Positions 13,238-16,080 of a stretch of 16,080 bases of DNA are shown here, in pieces. A program made the position numbers and the translations under genes. Origin of the DNA: DASQFQ01 sp038238015 (GTDB lineage Bacteria > Actinomycetota > Thermoleophilia > Solirubrobacterales > Solirubrobacteraceae); contig JBBRYA010000074.1 in the NCBI GenBank assembly GCA_038238015.1, positions 1-16,080 on the forward strand. Reading direction: 5' to 3'. Each line of letters opens with the position of its first letter. The stretch's first letter is position 1. The notes beneath the pieces are model-generated. The model did no database searches. It had not been told where the DNA came from and worked only from the letters and a program-made list of their open reading frames with translations.

Positions 13238-13681
13238 ATGGCAGCAGCCAAGAAGCCGCGGCCGACCAACCACTTCACGCTGCAGATCGGCGGCAAGGAG
13301 AGCTCCGGCCAGTTCCGCGAGGTGTCGGGACTGGACGCCGAGAGCGAGATCGTCGAGCAGAAGGAGACCGACGCCAACGGCAACCCGATCATCGTCAAGG
13401 TGCCGGGCGGCATGAAGTGGTCCAACATCGAGCTCAAGCGCGGCGTGGACGTCGACGCGAGCCTGTGGCAGTGGCGCCAGGCCGTCCAGGAGAAGGGACC
13501 CGACGCCTCGCGCACGGACTGCACCCTGACGCTCTGCGACTACGACTCGTCGCCGATCGCCACCTACAGCATCACCCAGGCGTGGCCGTCCAAGTACACG
13601 GGCGCGGCCATGAACGCCGGGGCCAACGAGATCGCGGTGGAGGCCATCACGCTCTGCCACGAAGGCTTCAAGCGGATGTAG
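13238..13681 (+). CDS. Tail tube protein (T4 gp19-like)
   Basis: 147-residue inner-tube protein of the T4 gp19/Hcp-like fold, which stacks as hexamer rings inside the sheath and is expelled on contraction. Typical features are NHFTLQIGGKESSGQFREVSGLD (11-33), VPGGMKWSNIELKRGVD (about 55-71), the WQWR segment and the C-terminal ATYSITQAWPSKYTG...EIAVEAITLCHEGF. The length matches single-domain eCIS tube proteins. It starts 34 bp after the sheath stop, with AGAAAGGA upstream. A short hairpin follows its stop. Confidence 0.97.
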   Translation: MAAAKKPRPTNHFTLQIGGKESSGQFREVSGLDAESEIVEQKETDANGNPIIVKVPGGMKWSNIELKRGVDVDASLWQWRQAVQEKGPDASRTDCTLTLCDYDSSPIATYSITQAWPSKYTGAAMNAGANEIAVEAITLCHEGFKRM

Positions 13682-13682
13682 A

Positions 13683-13697
13683 CAGGCCTCGAGCCTG
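13683..13697 (+). repeat. Small hairpin after the tube gene
   Basis: CAGGC and GCCTG enclose the loop CTCGA, two bases after the tube stop codon. It may protect the upstream sheath/tube mRNA or partly terminate transcription so that tube is made in excess. The stem is only 5 bp. Confidence 0.3.
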
Positions 13698-13725
13698 GGA
13701 CAGGAAGTGAGCCGGTTCAGACACG

Positions 13726-14100
13726 ATGAAGACGGAGTACGCGTTCACGCTGCCCAAGGGCTACGTCGACGCGAGCGGCGCCGTGCACCGAGAGGGCACG
13801 ATGCGGCTCGCGACGGCGCGGGACGAGATCGAGCCGCTGCGGGAGGTCCAGGTACGCCAGAACGAGGCGTACCTGACCGTCCTGCTGCTGGCCCGGGTCG
13901 TCACCAAGCTCGGGGACATGCAGCAGATATCCCCGGAGGTGATCGAAGGGCTCTACGCGGCCGACTTCGATCACCTGCAGCGCCTCTACGAGCGGGTCAA
14001 CACCGACGGAGAGGCCGTGGGCTCGGTCACGTGCCCGAACTGCGCGCAGGCATTCGAGGTCGATCTCACGGAGATAGAGGACGGGCGCCTGGGGGAATGA
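13726..14100 (+). CDS. T4 gp51-like baseplate/tail assembly chaperone
   Basis: 124 residues of the T4-baseplate (gp51-like) family that follows the tube gene in most eCIS loci; it is thought to aid baseplate hub assembly rather than form part of the particle. Diagnostic stretches are YAFTLPKGYVDASGAVHREGTMRLATARDEIEPL (5-38), AYLTVLLLARVVTKLG (48-63) and ISPEVIEGLYAADFDHLQRLYERVN (68-92). The C-terminal end carries a single CPNC pair (C103, C106), which could bind a metal across a dimer. No close Shine-Dalgarno; AGGAAGTG lies about 16 bases upstream. Its stop overlaps the next start (ATGA). Confidence 0.88.
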   Translation: MKTEYAFTLPKGYVDASGAVHREGTMRLATARDEIEPLREVQVRQNEAYLTVLLLARVVTKLGDMQQISPEVIEGLYAADFDHLQRLYERVNTDGEAVGSVTCPNCAQAFEVDLTEIEDGRLGE

Positions 14101-14267
14101 CGCGGCCGTCTCCGCGCGAGCTGTTCGCGGAGACGGCCAGGCTGGCGCATCACTTCCACTGGTCGCTCGACGCGATCCTCGACCTCGAGCACCCCGACCG
14201 GCGCCGCTTCCTGCGGGAGGCTGACGCCATCTCCGGGTGGGTACCCCCCCATCCCGGTGAGAGCTGA
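14097..14267 (+). CDS. DUF6760-type small CIS protein
   Basis: 56 residues. The core ELFAETARLAHHFHWSLDAILDLEHPDRRRFL (8-39) is the conserved HFHW...LDLEHxxRRR pattern of the short protein that sits behind the gp51-like gene in many actinobacterial and other eCIS loci (DUF6760). It probably forms two helices; exact function is not established. The start overlaps the upstream stop (ATGA), and the ATG of the next gene is three bases past its own stop. Confidence 0.85.
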   Translation: MTRPSPRELFAETARLAHHFHWSLDAILDLEHPDRRRFLREADAISGWVPPHPGES

Positions 14268-14270
14268 GCC

Positions 14271-16080
14271 ATGGACGAACCACGAGACGGACACGACGGC
14301 CTCCGGCCGGTCATCGCGCCCCTGGGTCGGCGCCTGCTCGGGCGAACCAAGCGCATCAAGCACGCCACCGGGCTGACGCTCGGGCGCTCCGTGGCCGAGG
14401 CGCGCGCTCCCAAGCACCTTCCCGCCGCCACCCGGCTGTCCGGCTACGGCGTCGCTCGCTCGCTCGGGCCGGCCGCGCCGGCGCCTGCCGCGAGCGCGGC
14501 GCCGGTCCCGCTGAGCGCCCCCGGCGCGGCCTACGAGGCTCCCGCGCCCGTCGCGGCGCCGGCCGCCGAGAGCGAGCCGGGCTGGGCGCCGTCGGGCACC
14601 GAGAGCACGGTCTTGAAGGGCGTCTCTGACTGGGGCGCGGAGTGGCTGTTCGGCGATGCCGAAGCCGCGAAGTCCGAGGCTCTGCCCTGGGCGGGCGGCG
14701 CGGGCCTGCCGGAGCAGACGCCGCAGGAGAAGCGCTTGTCGCGCGTCAAGCGCGGCCTGGCCCTCGAGGTCGGACGCGGGGCGAAGATCCTGGAGGGCGA
14801 CGAGCGCCTGGCGACGCCGCCCGCCGGCGAGGCGCCGGCGCCCTCGGCCCCCGAGCCCGGAGGGGGCGAGGCGTCGGTCGCCCGCACCGTCGCCGACGCC
14901 TCGCCGCCCGCGGCCGACGTGCCCCCGCGCGCGTCCGAAGGCGCCGGCGCCGACATCCCGCCGCGCGCGTCCGAAGCCGCCGGCGCCGACATCCCGCCGC
15001 GCGCGTCCGAAGCCGCCGGCGCCGACGTGCCCCCGCGCACGTCCGAGCCGTCGGGCTCCGGGGCCCCTCCGGCGCCGAGCGCGCCGTCGGAGATCCCGGG
15101 CCCGTCCGCGGCCCGCGGCGTGGCCCGCACGGCCGCCCCGCAGGCTGCGGCTCCGGCCCCACCCCCGCCGAAGGCTCCGGCCGCTTCGGCGCCCAGCCCG
15201 CCCGCGCCGGAGGCTTCGGCCGCTTCGGCGTCCAGCCCGCCCGCACCGCCTACTTCCGCGCCCGCCTCGGCACCCGCCGCGTCCCCACCGCGGGTGGCGG
15301 TCTCGCGCAAACCCGCCGCGGCGCCCGCCGCCGCGCGCCCGGCCGTCCGGCGCACCCCCCGCCCGGGCCCAGGCGCTCCCGCCGCGGCGACGCCGACCGC
15401 CCCGACCCCGGCGGCTGCGGGTGACCCCGCGGCTGCCGGCGCCCCCGACCCGCGCGGGATCTTCCGGCGCGTGGTCGACTCCCTTCGCGGGCCGCAGGAC
15501 CCCTCCGAGCCAGACGGGGACGGCCCCGCCGACCCTGCTCCCGCCGCGGCCGGAGCGCCGCGGCCGCTCGCGCCGATCCTCGCGCGAGCCGCGGCGCCGG
15601 CCGAGGCCCCGGCCCCCGCCGAGACGTCGCCTCCCGAGCCCGCGGCCGTCGCGGGCGAGCTGGACGACGAGCCCTCCGTGGACCGCGAGCCGGCGCCCGA
15701 GCCGCCCAGCGCCTCCACCTCCGGCGCCGGGCCGCAGGTCGCGCGCAACCCCGCTCCCGCCGGCTCGCCGGCCGCAGCCGCCACGTCCGGCGCGGCTCCG
15801 CGACAGGCCGTCTCGCGCACCCCCGCCCCCGCCGGAACCCCGGCCGTCTCGCTCCCCGGTGGCTCACCGGCACCGGCCGGGCCAGCCCAGCGGCGCCGCC
15901 TCAGCCGCTCCCGCCGGCCGCCGACCGCGGGCAACGACCCTCCCGCCGCCCCTGCTTCCGCTCCCGCGGACGTACTCGCGCGCACCCCTCAGAGCGCCGC
16001 TCCGCCCACGCCTTCCGCCGGCCCGAGCGAGCGCCCTGCCCCGGCCGGCCCCGCTGCGGCCCCGACCGGCCCGGGCGAGC
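14271..16080 (+). CDS. Large Ala/Pro-rich disordered CIS-linked protein (runs off the right edge)
   Basis: At least 603 residues with no stop before the window edge. The ATG has GGTGAGAG seven bases upstream. Residues 1-65 are basic and could be helical (LRPVIAPLGRRLLGRTKRIK). An island at about 112-185 (VLKGVSDWGAEWLFGD, KRLSRVKRGLALEVGRGAKILEG) looks partly folded. The rest is Ala/Pro/Ser/Glu low-complexity, certainly disordered, with a 12-residue repeat (215-262) and at least nine scattered copies of a short motif of the type V-[AS]-R-[TNK]-P-A-P-A. No signal peptide or membrane segment. Place in the operon, directly after DUF6760 and before the expected spike and baseplate genes, suggests a particle-associated or cargo protein. 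Candidates are a tether, a length determinant or a disordered effector; the sequence does not decide. Confidence 0.75.
   Translation, partial: MDEPRDGHDGLRPVIAPLGRRLLGRTKRIKHATGLTLGRSVAEARAPKHLPAATRLSGYGVARSLGPAAPAPAASAAPVPLSAPGAAYEAPAPVAAPAAESEPGWAPSGTESTVLKGVSDWGAEWLFGDAEAAKSEALPWAGGAGLPEQTPQEKRLSRVKRGLALEVGRGAKILEGDERLATPPAGEAPAPSAPEPGGGEASVARTVADASPPAADVPPRASEGAGADIPPRASEAAGADIPPRASEAAGADVPPRTSEPSGSGAPPAPSAPSEIPGPSAARGVARTAAPQAAAPAPPPPKAPAASAPSPPAPEASAASASSPPAPPTSAPASAPAASPPRVAVSRKPAAAPAAARPAVRRTPRPGPGAPAAATPTAPTPAAAGDPAAAGAPDPRGIFRRVVDSLRGPQDPSEPDGDGPADPAPAAAGAPRPLAPILARAAAPAEAPAPAETSPPEPAAVAGELDDEPSVDREPAPEPPSASTSGAGPQVARNPAPAGSPAAAATSGAAPRQAVSRTPAPAGTPAVSLPGGSPAPAGPAQRRRLSRSRRPPTAGNDPPAAPASAPADVLARTPQSAAPPTPSAGPSERPAPAGPAAAPTGPGE
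14913..15056 (+). repeat. Four tandem 36-bp (12-residue) repeats inside the Ala/Pro-rich gene
   Basis: Four in-frame units: ADVPPRASEGAG, ADIPPRASEAAG, ADIPPRASEAAG and ADVPPRTSEPSG. The middle two are identical at DNA level, indicating recent duplication; copy number may vary between strains. Confidence 0.85.

Noticed and set aside
10852..13524. 890-codon minus-strand ORF opposite DUF4255, sheath and tube
   Set aside because: Antisense shadow: very high GC at third positions keeps opposite frames open; the translation is Arg/Asp/Ala/Val-rich without any recognisable domain, while the plus strand encodes clear families.
13707..14267. GTG-started ORF covering the gp51-like gene and ending at the DUF6760 stop
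   Set aside because: Its last part is the DUF6760 frame but its first 130 codons are an out-of-frame, Arg-rich shadow of the gp51-like gene; the ATG at 14097 with ATGA overlap is the better start.
14913..15056. CRISPR-like array
   Set aside because: The 36-bp units are directly adjacent without spacers and in frame within a coding gene, so they are protein repeats.
14642..15424. 260-codon Arg-rich plus-strand ORF inside the Ala/Pro-rich gene
   Set aside because: Out-of-frame shadow rich in Arg/Gly/Ala, no start signal; ends where the main frame continues.
14531..15985. 484-codon minus-strand Gly/Ala-rich ORF opposite the Ala/Pro-rich gene
   Set aside because: Low-complexity mirror of a low-complexity gene. 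The plus frame has the ribosome binding site, operon position and partly folded island; the minus frame has none.

Overview
The window is GC-rich DNA (roughly 70% GC by eye) from what looks like an actinobacterium, most plausibly of the Thermoleophilia/Solirubrobacterales type. This is inferred from the FtsZ and ParA sequences, the codon bias, the apparently leaderless starts and the gene content. It is not proven from the sequence alone.

The left edge (1-1425, minus strand) carries parA followed 10 bp later by the start of ftsZ, which runs off the window. The FtsZ has a long disordered N-terminal extension. Divergent from these is a three-gene plus-strand unit (1547-4603): a single-domain response regulator, a membrane-anchored HEAT-repeat protein and a processive family-2 glycosyltransferase. 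It looks like a regulated surface-polysaccharide unit.

From 4622 to the right edge lies the greater part of a phage-tail-like contractile injection system (CIS/eCIS type, as known from actinobacteria). It comes in two plus-strand blocks. Block 1 (4661-8434) encodes a small DUF4157 protein with an HELTH motif, an AAA+ ATPase with a degenerate first and an intact second ATPase module, and an unrecognised 400-residue protein that shares a short N-terminal GN-containing motif with the DUF4157 protein. Block 2 (10301-16080) encodes a DUF4255 (Pvc16-like) tail terminator, a degenerate receiver-domain protein, the contractile sheath, the inner tube, a T4 gp51-like assembly chaperone, a DUF6760 protein and a very long Ala/Pro-rich disordered protein that continues past the window. 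Spike, LysM, gp25/gp27-like and baseplate genes are not visible and are expected to the right. Each block starts with a candidate -35/-10 promoter placed 9-10 nt before its ATG, so both would be leaderless.

Between the two blocks (8435-10300) is 1.9 kb that does not belong to the injection machine. It holds one small charged ORF with an excellent ribosome binding site, one minus-strand alpha/beta protein resembling universal stress proteins, and an unusual density of inverted repeats. Among these are three diverged stem-loops that share a CTCGAA/CTCGAG loop and keep their pairing by wobble and paired changes. This spacer, the receiver-like gene in the structural operon, the unrecognised protein of block 1 and the Ala/Pro-rich protein are the parts most worth a second look.
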